A stretch of DNA of 64,000 nucleotides from Humibacter albus DSM 18994 (GTDB taxonomy: Bacteria; Actinomycetota; Actinomycetes; Actinomycetales; Microbacteriaceae): contig NZ_ATXT01000011.1 in the NCBI RefSeq assembly GCF_000421825.1, forward strand, positions 124,001 through 188,000. Direction: 5' to 3'. The translations under genes were made by a program, and so were the position numbers. Positions 8,128 to 16,859 of this stretch are shown here, in pieces. The notes beneath the pieces are model-generated. The model was not told the DNA's origin. It was given only the letters and a program-made list of their open reading frames with translations, and made no database searches. The stretch's first letter is position 1. Each line of letters starts with the position of its first letter.

Positions 8128-8158
8128 CGCAGCCTGCCGCGAGGCGGGCTGCGTTTTT
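8128..8158 (+). terminator. Rho-independent terminator of rbpA
   Basis: A stem of CGCAGCCTGCC and GGCGGGCTGCG with one G-T pair and a GCGA tetraloop is followed by five thymidines. It lies 15 bases after the rbpA stop codon. Confidence 0.9.
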
Positions 8159-8165
8159 GTGTGAC

Positions 8166-9854
8166 TCAGCTGGTGGCACGGCGTGGGTCGCGACGAGCCG
8201 TGACGCCGGCGATCACGAGGCCGCCGAGTCCGAGACCGGCGACCAGCACTTCGAACGCCCGGCTGAGCAGGGTGGCGGGAGTCGTGGAGGTGCCGAGCGG
8301 GACATCCGCCACCATGGCGCCCGCCTTGTAGGCACGTAATCCGACGATCGTGCGACCGTCGGGATCGATGATCTGGCTGGTGCCGACCGTGGAGATGTTC
8401 ACCAGGCTGCGAGCGGTTTCGATGGCGCGCAGCCGCGCGATGGCGAGTTGCTGCACGTTCTCTTTCGTGGTGCCGAAGTCGGCGTTGTTCGTCTGCGCGA
8501 TGATGATCTGGGCACCGCCGGTCATCATGTCGGTCGTCAACTGGTCGTCGACGATGTCGAAGCAGATCGAGATGCCGGCTTTGACTCCGTTCACGTCGAA
8601 CACGTTCGGACGTGTTCCCGGCGTGTAGTCGCGCTGGATGAGGCCCAGCAGGTCGGGCGCGAACGGCGTCCAGAACGCACGGTCGGGCACGTACTCCCCG
8701 AACGGCACCGGATGCCTCTTGTCGTAGTAGGCGACGGCGCCCTTGCCCGCCTTCCACAGCAGCGACGTATTGAAGTACTTGCCGTGCCGGTGCGTGATGG
8801 TACCGACGATCATGGGCGAGCCGAGCCGCTCGCTGAGGTTATCCAGCACCTGCGCTGAGGTGCGGTCGCGCGTCGGATCGATGTCGGCGCTGCCCTCGGG
8901 CCAGACGACGACGTCGGGCTTCTCGTCGAGGATGGGCAGAGTCGCCTTGATCTGCGCGTTCATCACGTCACCGACCTGATGAGGCTCGAAGTAGCCTGCC
9001 GGTCCGTTCCCCTGCACGGCGCCCACTCGCCACGTGCCGGCGGTCGTGGCCGGCCACACCGGCACCGCGAGCACGAGGGCGATCGCGATCAGAGCGATGG
9101 CCGCGCGGATCTCGGGGCGGCGCGCAGCGGCATCCAGGCGGCCCGTCGACGGCCGGATCGTGCTGCCCGAGAACGACTCCTCCGAGAACGGCGTCGTCGT
9201 CGACGTCGACGTCTTCATGAAGAACGCGCCCACCGCTGTCTTCCACGTGCGCGACGGCGAATTCAGCACGGCGGAGCGTCGTCGGTATCGCACGCACTCG
9301 AGAGCGAGCGCGACCAGCCACACCATGAGAAAAGTGACGCCCGCGATTCCGAACCAGGCGACCAGATGCGCGAGCGGACTCTCGGACTGCGAGAGCGCAG
9401 CGCGTCCCCAGGCGAAACCGCCGTAGGGCCAGTTGCCGGTCAGCCACTCGCGGCCGGTCCACAGGCCGGCGACCACGACCGGGAGGACGCCAAGGCGGCC
9501 GAGTGCGGTGGGGAACGACCGCGGGAGCCATCGGTAGGCGAGCGCGATCGCCACCGCGCACAGCGCGAAGAACAACGACTCGAAGACCGACAGCGCGAGC
9601 CAGGGAATCGGGCCGAGGTAGAGCGCCGTCCACGACACCTGCGTGAGATAGAACGCGAGGCCCGAGCAGAACCCGACGAGTACGGCACCGCCGACAGAGC
9701 GTCCGATCACGGCGATGAGCATCAGGGCGAGGCCGAGGAACGCGAGCGGCCAGAGGCCGAGTGCGGGGAACGCGCCGTCGTAGACCACTCCCCCTCCGGC
9801 ACCCAGGATCACCGCCAGCCACGACGGGATCGGCGGTCGGGCGGGCGGGGTCAC
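8166..9854 (-). CDS. lnt: Apolipoprotein N-acyltransferase
   Basis: The 562-residue membrane enzyme adds the third acyl chain to lipoproteins. The N-terminal half has multiple hydrophobic helices, and the C-terminal periplasmic-type domain is a nitrilase (CN hydrolase) fold. The expected triad is visible: Glu in WPEGSADID, Lys in YDKRHPVPFGEYVP and Cys in GISICFD. A Ser/Thr-rich stretch of about 55 residues (near 197-250) sits between helices and looks like a poorly conserved insert. The GTG at 9854 is the only reasonable start at this end. It is the last gene of the minus-strand block, 48 bases after helY. Confidence 0.9.
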   Translation of the reverse strand: MTPPARPPIPSWLAVILGAGGGVVYDGAFPALGLWPLAFLGLALMLIAVIGRSVGGAVLVGFCSGLAFYLTQVSWTALYLGPIPWLALSVFESLFFALCAVAIALAYRWLPRSFPTALGRLGVLPVVVAGLWTGREWLTGNWPYGGFAWGRAALSQSESPLAHLVAWFGIAGVTFLMVWLVALALECVRYRRRSAVLNSPSRTWKTAVGAFFMKTSTSTTTPFSEESFSGSTIRPSTGRLDAAARRPEIRAAIALIAIALVLAVPVWPATTAGTWRVGAVQGNGPAGYFEPHQVGDVMNAQIKATLPILDEKPDVVVWPEGSADIDPTRDRTSAQVLDNLSERLGSPMIVGTITHRHGKYFNTSLLWKAGKGAVAYYDKRHPVPFGEYVPDRAFWTPFAPDLLGLIQRDYTPGTRPNVFDVNGVKAGISICFDIVDDQLTTDMMTGGAQIIIAQTNNADFGTTKENVQQLAIARLRAIETARSLVNISTVGTSQIIDPDGRTIVGLRAYKAGAMVADVPLGTSTTPATLLSRAFEVLVAGLGLGGLVIAGVTARRDPRRATS

Positions 9855-9902
9855 GATGCGAGCATAGGGGACGTCACCCTGGTGCTCGCCGAAGAACCGT
9901 AC

Positions 9903-12329
9903 TCAGCCGACGGCCGAGTACGCGACGATGCCGCGCCGCACCCCGTTCAGGGCGTCCCGTGCCGTCGCGGACAGCGCACGGTCGCCGACGCCGACCAGCT
10001 GGTCGAGCAGATCGATCACCTGCTTCGCCCAGCGTACGAAGTCTCCGGCCGGCAGGTCGGCTTCGGTGAGGACCGCTGCCAGCGATCGCCCGGATGCCCA
10101 CTGATGCATCGCGATGCACAGCGCCGTGGACAACGGCTCGCTTCCGGCGAGCCGATGCTCACGCTCCAGGTCGTCGAGCCGCGCCCACATCGTCTCGGTC
10201 TTGCGCAGCGCGTCGACGAACTCGCCACGTGGGAGGAAGCGCTCGGCGGGGTTCTGCTCGTCGCGGCGAGGCTCGAAGACGATGGCGCAGGCCATCGCCG
10301 CGAGTCCGGGCGCATCGAGCTTCGACCACACGTTGCGGCGTACGCACTCCGACACGAGCAGGTCGCGCTCACCGTAGATGCGGGCGAGGATCCTGCCGTG
10401 CACGGTCGGCGCCAGCGTGCCGTCGCGTTCGCCGAGGTAGCCGAGTTCGACCAGCACGTCGCTCACGCGATCGAACACGACGGCGACGGCGCCGGTGCGC
10501 GAGCGGATCTGGCGAGTGAGGGCATCCGTCTCCCGCTTCAGGCGCCACCATCGCTCCGCCCAGCGGGCGTGCTTCTCGCGCTCCGCGCAGCCGTGACACG
10601 GATGCTGCTTCATGCGCCGGCGCAGATCGGCCAGCTCGCGGGCGCGTGCCTCGCGGGCGGCGGCGCTCTGCGGGCCGGACTTCGCGCCCTTGCGCTCGAG
10701 GTCGCTGAGCTCACGTCGCAGCGCCGAGTACTCGGCGAAGTCGCCGAGGTGGCACTGCATCGCGCGGGCGTATCCGGCGAGGGACTCCTCCTGCTTGCGC
10801 ACGGTGCGCGCGAGATCGACCACGGCACGGTCCGCCTGGAACTGCGCGAACGACGACTCGAGGATCTCGCGGGTGCGTTCACGTCCGAACTGCGTGACAA
10901 GGTTGACAGCCATGTTGTACGTGGGTCGGAAGCTCGAGTTGAGCGGGTAACTGCGCCGGGACGCGAGGGCTGCGACCGCCTGCGGGTCGAGCCCGTCGCG
11001 CCACTGAATGACGCAGTGCCCCTCCACGTCGATGCCGCGACGGCCAGCACGGCCGGTGAGCTGCGTGTACTCCCCCGGGGTGATCGGCACGCGCGCTTCG
11101 CCGTTGAACTTCTCCAGGCGTTCCAGCACCACGGTGCGGGCCGGCATGTTGATGCCGAGCGCGAGCGTTTCGGTGGCGAAGACGACCTTGACGAGCTTGC
11201 GCCGGAACAGCTCTTCGACGACCTCCTTGAAGGCGGGAAGAAGGCCGGCGTGGTGGGCGGCGACGCCGCGCTGCAGTCCTTCGAGCCAGTCCCAGTAGCC
11301 GAGCACGGCGAGGTCGTCATCGGCGATCGTGCGGCAGCGCTCTTCCGCGACGCGCCTGATCTCCTCGCGCTCGTGCGCCTCTGTGAGCCGGATTCCCGAC
11401 CGCAGCACCTGCGAAACGGCCTGGTCGCAACCCGCGCGGCTGAACACGAAGAAGATGGCGGGCAACAGCCCCCGATTGCCGAGCAGTCGCACCACGTCGG
11501 GGCGGTCGACGCGTTCCGTGTCGCCTCTCCCGTACGAGCGACGGCGGCCTCGGTCGGACCTACCGCGAGAGCCGGAGGGGCGTCCGCCGACGCGCGCCAG
11601 CTGCACGAGTTCCGGATTGACCCGGTTCGCCGCGCCGCGCGCCCCGGATTCGAACAGGTCGACCATGCGCTGCCGCACGAGAACGTGCTGTTCCAGCGGT
11701 ACCGGCCGGTTCTCGGAGACGATGACGTCGGTGTCGCCGCGAACGGTCTGCAGCCAGTCGCCGAATTCCTCGGCGTTGGATACCGTCGCCGACAACGACA
11801 CGAGCCGCACGTGCGCCGGAAGGTGGATGATGACCTCTTCCCAGACGGCACCGCGGAATCGGTCGGCGAGGTAATGCACCTCGTCCATGACGACGTACGC
11901 GAGGTCGGTCAGCAGATCCGATTCGGCGTACAGCATGTTGCGCAGCACCTCGGTGGTCATGACGACGACACGCGCGCCGGCGTTCACGTTGGTGTCCCCG
12001 GTGAGCAGGCCGACGGCATCCGAGCCGTACTCTTCGACGAACTCCTGATACTTCTGGTTCGACAGCGCCTTCATCGGGGTGGTGTAGAACACCTTCGCGG
12101 AGCGCTCGCGCATGGCCAGAGCAACGGCGAATGCGGCGACGATCGTCTTGCCCGCACCGGTGGGCGCGGCGACGAGCACGCTGCGCCCGTCTTCCAGTGA
12201 GGCGCACGCCTCGCGCTGGAACGGGTCGGGGTCGAAGCGCTGCCGCAGCTGGAACTCCTGGAGCCGGGGATGCCCGGCCCTGCCCCGCGACGCCGCGTAA
12301 CGCTCCGAGGGCGACAGCTGGTCGGTCAT
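9903..12329 (-). CDS. HelY-like Ski2-family DEVH-box helicase
   Basis: The 808-residue protein is a superfamily 2 helicase of the Ski2/Mtr4 type. It has Walker A APTGAGKT, motif II DEVHY, motif III SATVSN, and motif VI in LTGRAGRRGID. A DSHCT-like helical domain forms the C-terminus. A central Arg/Gly-rich segment (SGSRGRSDRGRRRSYGRGD) may contact RNA. Actinobacterial HelY proteins of this kind typically follow tatC, as here. The role is presumed to be RNA processing or decay. It begins with ATG 35 bases after tatC. Confidence 0.9.
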   Translation of the reverse strand: MTDQLSPSERYAASRGRAGHPRLQEFQLRQRFDPDPFQREACASLEDGRSVLVAAPTGAGKTIVAAFAVALAMRERSAKVFYTTPMKALSNQKYQEFVEEYGSDAVGLLTGDTNVNAGARVVVMTTEVLRNMLYAESDLLTDLAYVVMDEVHYLADRFRGAVWEEVIIHLPAHVRLVSLSATVSNAEEFGDWLQTVRGDTDVIVSENRPVPLEQHVLVRQRMVDLFESGARGAANRVNPELVQLARVGGRPSGSRGRSDRGRRRSYGRGDTERVDRPDVVRLLGNRGLLPAIFFVFSRAGCDQAVSQVLRSGIRLTEAHEREEIRRVAEERCRTIADDDLAVLGYWDWLEGLQRGVAAHHAGLLPAFKEVVEELFRRKLVKVVFATETLALGINMPARTVVLERLEKFNGEARVPITPGEYTQLTGRAGRRGIDVEGHCVIQWRDGLDPQAVAALASRRSYPLNSSFRPTYNMAVNLVTQFGRERTREILESSFAQFQADRAVVDLARTVRKQEESLAGYARAMQCHLGDFAEYSALRRELSDLERKGAKSGPQSAAAREARARELADLRRRMKQHPCHGCAEREKHARWAERWWRLKRETDALTRQIRSRTGAVAVVFDRVSDVLVELGYLGERDGTLAPTVHGRILARIYGERDLLVSECVRRNVWSKLDAPGLAAMACAIVFEPRRDEQNPAERFLPRGEFVDALRKTETMWARLDDLEREHRLAGSEPLSTALCIAMHQWASGRSLAAVLTEADLPAGDFVRWAKQVIDLLDQLVGVGDRALSATARDALNGVRRGIVAYSAVG

Positions 12330-12364
12330 CCGATCAGCCTACGCACCGTGTGCACGCGCCGGAT

Positions 12365-13159
12365 TCAGGACGCGAGTTCGGCCTCGATGTCGAGCTCGCG
12401 CTTCGCCAGCCGGCGATCGTGCAGCGTGGCGATCAGCCATGACAGCAGGTAGAGGACCACGAGCGGCAGGGCGAGAAGGAACATCGAGATGACGTCGGCC
12501 GACGGCGTGGCGATCGCGGTGAACACCATGATCGTCAGGATCGCCCAGCGCCACGCCTTGATGATCGCCTTCGCGCTGATCACCCGCATGAAGTTGAGCA
12601 GCACGACGAACACCGGCAGGACGAACGCGATGCCGATGACGATGATGAGCTTCAACACGAAGTTGAAGTAGTCGGATGCCACCAGCAGCGTCGTTTCGCC
12701 GCTCGGCACGAAGCTCGTCAAGACGCCCACGATGTGCGGAACGACCCACCAGCCGGCCGCGCAACCGGCGAGGAAAAGCGGAACTGCCGTGAAGAAGAAC
12801 CCGAACGTGTAGCCCTTCTCTTTGCGGGTGAGCCCGGGCGTGAGAAACGCGAAGATCTCGTACAGCCACAGCGGTGACGAGGCGATGATGCCGATGTACA
12901 CGCTCAGCTGCAGCTTCAGGTCGAACGCGGCGGTGACGTTCGGCCAGTTGATGCTCGCGTTCTGAGACTTCGCTATCTCATGCACGGGCAGGCTGATCGC
13001 GTCCCAGACGAACGGCTCGAGGAACCATCCCGCGATGGCGCCGGCGGCGATGCCGGCGGCCACCCAGAAGAAGCGGTTCTTGAGTTCCCTGAGGTGGGAC
13101 CCCAGGGACATCCGGCCTTCGGGATTCCTGCCGCGCTTGGTTCGAGCGGCGGTGCTCAC
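12365..13159 (-). CDS. tatC: Sec-independent protein translocase TatC
   Basis: The 264-residue protein has the six transmembrane helices of TatC, the twin-arginine signal receptor. The N-terminal SLGSHLRELKNRFFW segment is the conserved cytoplasmic signal-binding region, and the FLTPGLTRKEKGYTF loop follows helix 2. It begins with GTG six bases after the tatA stop, so the two are co-transcribed. The charged C-terminal tail is typical for actinobacteria. Confidence 0.95.
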   Translation of the reverse strand: MSTAARTKRGRNPEGRMSLGSHLRELKNRFFWVAAGIAAGAIAGWFLEPFVWDAISLPVHEIAKSQNASINWPNVTAAFDLKLQLSVYIGIIASSPLWLYEIFAFLTPGLTRKEKGYTFGFFFTAVPLFLAGCAAGWWVVPHIVGVLTSFVPSGETTLLVASDYFNFVLKLIIVIGIAFVLPVFVVLLNFMRVISAKAIIKAWRWAILTIMVFTAIATPSADVISMFLLALPLVVLYLLSWLIATLHDRRLAKRELDIEAELAS

Positions 13160-13165
13160 GACAGG

Positions 13166-13411
13166 CTAGATCTTGTCGGCGGGCTTGTCGGCCGCGGCAG
13201 ACTCGGACTTGATCTCGGCTTCGGTCTTCGCCGACTTGGCCGCCTCGGCGGCCTCGTCCTCTTCTTGGCTCTCACGGATCTCCTTCTTGAAGATACGCGT
13301 GGACTGGCCGATGCTGCGAGCGAGCGCGGGAAGACGCGTCGCGCCGAACAGGAGCACGATGATGAGCAGGATGATCCAGATGTGCCATCCGCTGAAGAGA
13401 TCGCCAAGCAT
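13166..13411 (-). CDS. tatA: Twin-arginine translocase subunit TatA
   Basis: The 81-residue product has a single N-terminal helix (WIILLIIVLLFG), the FG hinge followed by ATRLPALARSIGQ as the amphipathic helix, and a charged tail rich in Glu, Ala and Lys. This is the pore-forming component for folded-protein export. It sits directly before tatC and two bases after the small membrane-protein gene. Confidence 0.95.
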   Translation of the reverse strand: MLGDLFSGWHIWIILLIIVLLFGATRLPALARSIGQSTRIFKKEIRESQEEDEAAEAAKSAKTEAEIKSESAAADKPADKI

Positions 13412-13413
13412 TT

Positions 13414-13767
13414 TCAGTGTCGCTTTCGGAGTAGGTGGGAGAACCGACTCGGGTCGGCTCTCACTAGGAGTTTACCGCGTCGGATCCGGGCTTCCCGCCG
13501 AGTATGCCTGATCGTTGCATTGCGCGCACGCCGTTCCTCCCGAACCGCAGCGTATTCACGGGCTGGACCGAGTGCGGCGGGGTGGAAGGGCGGTTCGGGC
13601 TCGGCGTCGGTGAGATCGGAGAGCCTCTCGGTCTTCTCCATAAGCTCGCCGAGAGCGTGCATCGTCGCCATGCCCTTGCGGAAGAGTCGATAGCCGAGCG
13701 CGACGAGCATCGCGAGCAGGCCGAGCACGAGCACGGCCCAGATCACCATCCACGACCACCACGGCAT
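13414..13767 (-). CDS. Small single-pass membrane protein in the paf-tat operon
   Basis: I do not recognise the family of this 117-residue product. It begins MPWWSWMVIWAVLVLG, one transmembrane helix near the N-terminus, and continues as a charged cytoplasmic segment ending in a very Arg-rich tail (RRARNATIRHTRREARIRRG). The ATG has a GAGGGG ribosome binding site. It starts four bases after pafC and stops two bases before tatA, so it is embedded in the operon. A role beside the Tat translocase or in nucleic-acid binding at the membrane would be speculation. Confidence 0.75.
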   Translation of the reverse strand: MPWWSWMVIWAVLVLGLLAMLVALGYRLFRKGMATMHALGELMEKTERLSDLTDAEPEPPFHPAALGPAREYAAVREERRARNATIRHTRREARIRRGKLLVRADPSRFSHLLRKRH

Positions 13768-13771
13768 CGCG

Positions 13772-14761
13772 TTACCCCTCTGTCTCGTATCGAGCTGCGC
13801 CGGCACTCGCCCATTCGGCGACGGCGTCGCGCGCCTCCTGCGGTGCGGTGACGGTCACCTGGCCGGCGAAACGCGCCACCATGCGCTTGAGGCCGTGATA
13901 GTGAGCGACTCGCACCTTCGTGTGCACGACGTCGCCCTCGGCGATTCGCTCGGCGTCGTCGGGGATGAAATCGGCGATGAGCGGCAGCGTGCCCGCCTGA
14001 ACATCGACCGACACCGTCAGGTCGTCGTCGGCGCCCTGGAACAAGCGTTCGGGCAATACCACGCTCGCGGCGTGCTCACTGATCGGCTCCCCCGTCGAGG
14101 CCAGGTGGTCGATGCGGTCGAGCCGAAAGGTGCGCACGGCCTCGCGAAGATGGCACCATCCGCGCACGTACCAGTCGTCGTTGACCGACTCGATGCGCAG
14201 CGGATCGACAGTGCGCCGTTCGGTCTCTCCGCGGGCGTTCACGTAGTCGAAGTCGAGCTGTGTACGGCGAGTGACGGCATCCTGGATCAACGCGACGGTG
14301 TTCCGCAGCGCGGCTGGTGCAACGGCGACCTGCGCGGCCCCGGAGGCGGTGCCCCGTTCGAGCTTCGCCATGAGCGACGCCATCGCGTCACGATCGGCGT
14401 GCTCGGGAAGCGAGCTCAGGTACTGCAGGCCTGCGATGAGTGCCGCGGCCTCGCGGGCGGACAGGCGCGGGGTGTCGTCGATCGCCACGGTGTGGGTGAG
14501 CGAGATGCGGTCCTGCGTCTCGAGCTCGTCCCAGTCGATGTCGAACAGATCGCCCGGCAGGTAGGCGTGCGACTCGCCGGGCAGCCCGGAGACGGCGATG
14601 AGCATCACGGCGTCGCGGATCTGCTTCGAGCCGACCTCGAACGCGGCAGCGACCTCCGCGACCGGCACGCTGGAGTGATCGAGCAGGTACGGAATGAGAG
14701 AGAGCAGCAGGGCGAGCTTGTCGCGGGCGTCTCGGGGCGTGGCGGACTCAGGCACGGGCAT
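13772..14761 (-). CDS. pafC: WYL-domain regulator PafC
   Basis: The 329-residue protein has an N-terminal helix-turn-helix region (EVAAAFEVGSKQIRDAV) and a central WYL domain (about residues 160-220, with DWYVRGWCHLREAVRTFRLDRI). A WCX-type C-terminal domain follows. PafC works with PafB as a heterodimer that activates the LexA/RecA-independent DNA-damage response in mycobacteria. It overlaps pafB by 14 bases. The neighbouring order pafBC-tatAC-helY is conserved in actinobacteria. Confidence 0.92.
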   Translation of the reverse strand: MPVPESATPRDARDKLALLLSLIPYLLDHSSVPVAEVAAAFEVGSKQIRDAVMLIAVSGLPGESHAYLPGDLFDIDWDELETQDRISLTHTVAIDDTPRLSAREAAALIAGLQYLSSLPEHADRDAMASLMAKLERGTASGAAQVAVAPAALRNTVALIQDAVTRRTQLDFDYVNARGETERRTVDPLRIESVNDDWYVRGWCHLREAVRTFRLDRIDHLASTGEPISEHAASVVLPERLFQGADDDLTVSVDVQAGTLPLIADFIPDDAERIAEGDVVHTKVRVAHYHGLKRMVARFAGQVTVTAPQEARDAVAEWASAGAARYETEG

Positions 14762-15770
14762 CCGTCCCTTCGTGTTCGGAACGAGGGCCCGTGTGCGTAC
14801 TCAACGTGAGTCCCAGACGGTCGCGCACGGCCTGCACCAGTCGCGGCGGTGACACGACGCGCACCTCTGGGCCGTACGCGGCGAGCTCGTCGGCGAGGAG
14901 AGCGGTGTCGGAGTAGTGGATCAGCAGGTTGCCGTCGGACGTGCGCGAGGTGTCTTCGCGCTTGCCGAGCCGCACCCAGGCATCCGTCGCCGGCAGGACG
15001 TCGAGCTCGGCGCGGTTGCGTTCCCAGATCTTCTGCAGCTCGTCGAGCGCGTGCGAGGCGAAGTCGGAACCGCGTGGCACGAACGTGGTCGCCGTCACGC
15101 GAGGCGTGCCGATGACGCGGGAGAGCAGGAAGGTGCGCGGGGCATCCGCACCCCTGTCGTGCGCGTGCAGCAGCCACCTGCCGTGGAACTGCACGAGCGC
15201 GAGCGGCTCCGCCACGCGCTTCGTCGGAGCGGACTCCCCCGGCTTGAGGTACTCGAAGTTCACGACCGCGTTGCGCTCCAGCGCCACCTCGAACGGTTCG
15301 AACGCGGACTCGCGGGTGCGCACTCGCGGCGCCAGGCCGACCACGGGATCGTCCGCCTCGAGGCCGAGCGCCCGGAGCTTCATGATCGCCCGGCGGGACT
15401 CCGCCGACAGCGACCCCTCGCGCCAGACGGTCGCCGCGAGCAGCAGGAGCGCCATCTCTTCCGGGGAGAACGTGATGTCGGCCGGCAGGTCGTAGGCGGC
15501 CTTCGGGATGCGATAGCGCATGCTCTGGTTGTTGCCCGGGTCTCCCGGGTCGTCCACTGTCTCCAGCGGGATGCCGAGCTCGCGGATGTCGTCTTTGTCG
15601 CGCTCGAACTGACGTTCCAGTGCACTGTTGTCGCCCCGCTCACGGTAGCGCGAGCTGTAGCCCTGCACGCTGGAGAGTATCTCCGCCTTGGTCAGGCCGG
15701 CCTCGGTCGCGACGAGCGTGAGCACGAGCGAGAAGAGTCGCTCCTCGACCGGAACCTTCTGTGGAGACAC
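14748..15770 (-). CDS. pafB: WYL-domain regulator PafB
   Basis: The 340-residue protein has an N-terminal winged-helix region and a WYL domain containing GRWLLHAHDRGADAPRTFLL (about residues 195-215). PafB pairs with PafC, and the WYL domains are thought to sense single-stranded DNA and switch on repair genes. The GTG start at 15770 follows the FKBP lipoprotein gene by 94 bases. That this window also holds an SOS-controlled mutasome shows that both branches of the damage response are present. Confidence 0.92.
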   Translation of the reverse strand: MSPQKVPVEERLFSLVLTLVATEAGLTKAEILSSVQGYSSRYRERGDNSALERQFERDKDDIRELGIPLETVDDPGDPGNNQSMRYRIPKAAYDLPADITFSPEEMALLLLAATVWREGSLSAESRRAIMKLRALGLEADDPVVGLAPRVRTRESAFEPFEVALERNAVVNFEYLKPGESAPTKRVAEPLALVQFHGRWLLHAHDRGADAPRTFLLSRVIGTPRVTATTFVPRGSDFASHALDELQKIWERNRAELDVLPATDAWVRLGKREDTSRTSDGNLLIHYSDTALLADELAAYGPEVRVVSPPRLVQAVRDRLGLTLSTHTGPRSEHEGTDARA

Positions 15771-15864
15771 GCAGGCAATCCTAGGGTGTGACTGACGAAT
15801 CGGCGGCCGAGAAGGATGCCCGTGGCGCGGCGAGCGGAGAACCGCGCGACCCGACGCCCGACGG

Positions 15865-16797
15865 TTACTTCCAGATGCCGAGGATGTCGATCACGTACGC
15901 CGTCGCGTTGCTGCCGGGCGTGACGACGATGATCTGGCTGCCGACCTTGTGTCCGATGAGCTGCTTGACCACGTCGGCGGGGACGGAGGAGCCGCTGGTG
16001 CTCGACCACACGACGGGCGAACCGTCGCTCCAGCTGGACGCCGCGACCGTGTCGGGGTCGTTCCAGGCCACCGAGGTGAAGTTGACAAGCACGCCGTGCG
16101 AGCCCGTCACCTTCGTGATCGTGGCGCCCGAGCCCTGCTTGAGCACGGCGGTGCGCAGCTTCGTCGGGGCGTCGTTCGAGGGGATCTTGATGCCCGGCCG
16201 GCCGTTCGGCGCCAGCACGACGGTCGGCATGCCCGGCTGAGACGGACGGGGCTCGCCGGTGGCCCGCGACGGATAGACCTTCTTCAGGTCGAGCACGAAG
16301 ACGGCCGTCGTCGAGTTCTTCAGGCCGGTGTTGGACCCGGCTCCGAACAGCTCTTTCACGGTTCCCGTGACTGCCACCCGCGACCCCGCCGTGCTGCAGG
16401 CGAGCGCTTTGCCGAGCCCGGTCGCCGACGATCCGCCGATGACGAGGTTGAACGTGCCGGAGGCGCCGAGGGCCCTACCAGTCTTGCCGTTCGAGTACGC
16501 GAGTTTGCCGACGACGACGTCGCCGTCCGAAATCGTCGCGCCGCTGCCCTTCTTGAGCGTGCTCTTCTGCACCGTCGCCGACTCGAGCGGAGTCGGAAAC
16601 GACACCGACGGGGACCCGAAGTCGCCGGATGCCCGTACCAGGTGCGACGCATCACCGGGCTGGACGCACGAGGCGCCGCTACCGGACGCCGAGCATCCGG
16701 TCAGGCCGAGCGTGACCAGTGCTGCTGCGGCGAGCAGTGCGGGTGCCGTGCGCGCGACGGTGCGTCGCGCGTGCGTGGATGCGAGGGCTCTGCGCAC
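15865..16797 (-). CDS. FKBP-type peptidyl-prolyl isomerase lipoprotein
   Basis: The 310-residue product begins with a basic segment, a hydrophobic stretch and the lipobox LTGC, giving a lipidated cysteine at about residue 35. Two FKBP-like modules follow. The second has the recognisable VLVNFTSVAW and the C-terminal KQLIGHKVGSQIIVVTP and AYVIDILGI. It would catalyse proline cis-trans isomerisation on the outer face of the membrane. The GTG at 16797 is preceded by AGAGGA at slightly short spacing. It lies directly upstream of pafB, as in related genomes. Confidence 0.88.
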   Translation of the reverse strand: MRRALASTHARRTVARTAPALLAAAALVTLGLTGCSASGSGASCVQPGDASHLVRASGDFGSPSVSFPTPLESATVQKSTLKKGSGATISDGDVVVGKLAYSNGKTGRALGASGTFNLVIGGSSATGLGKALACSTAGSRVAVTGTVKELFGAGSNTGLKNSTTAVFVLDLKKVYPSRATGEPRPSQPGMPTVVLAPNGRPGIKIPSNDAPTKLRTAVLKQGSGATITKVTGSHGVLVNFTSVAWNDPDTVAASSWSDGSPVVWSSTSGSSVPADVVKQLIGHKVGSQIIVVTPGSNATAYVIDILGIWK

Positions 16798-16859
16798 GAT
16801 TCCTCTTTCGGTGGCGAGATGTCGGTGTTCGCCGATGGTCGGCGCTCCGGCATCCCATG

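Noticed and set aside
8979-12200. A 1073-codon open frame on the plus strand
   Set aside because: It lies antisense to lnt and helY, which show clear family motifs. High-GC DNA produces such long empty frames, and this one has no domain or ribosome binding site.
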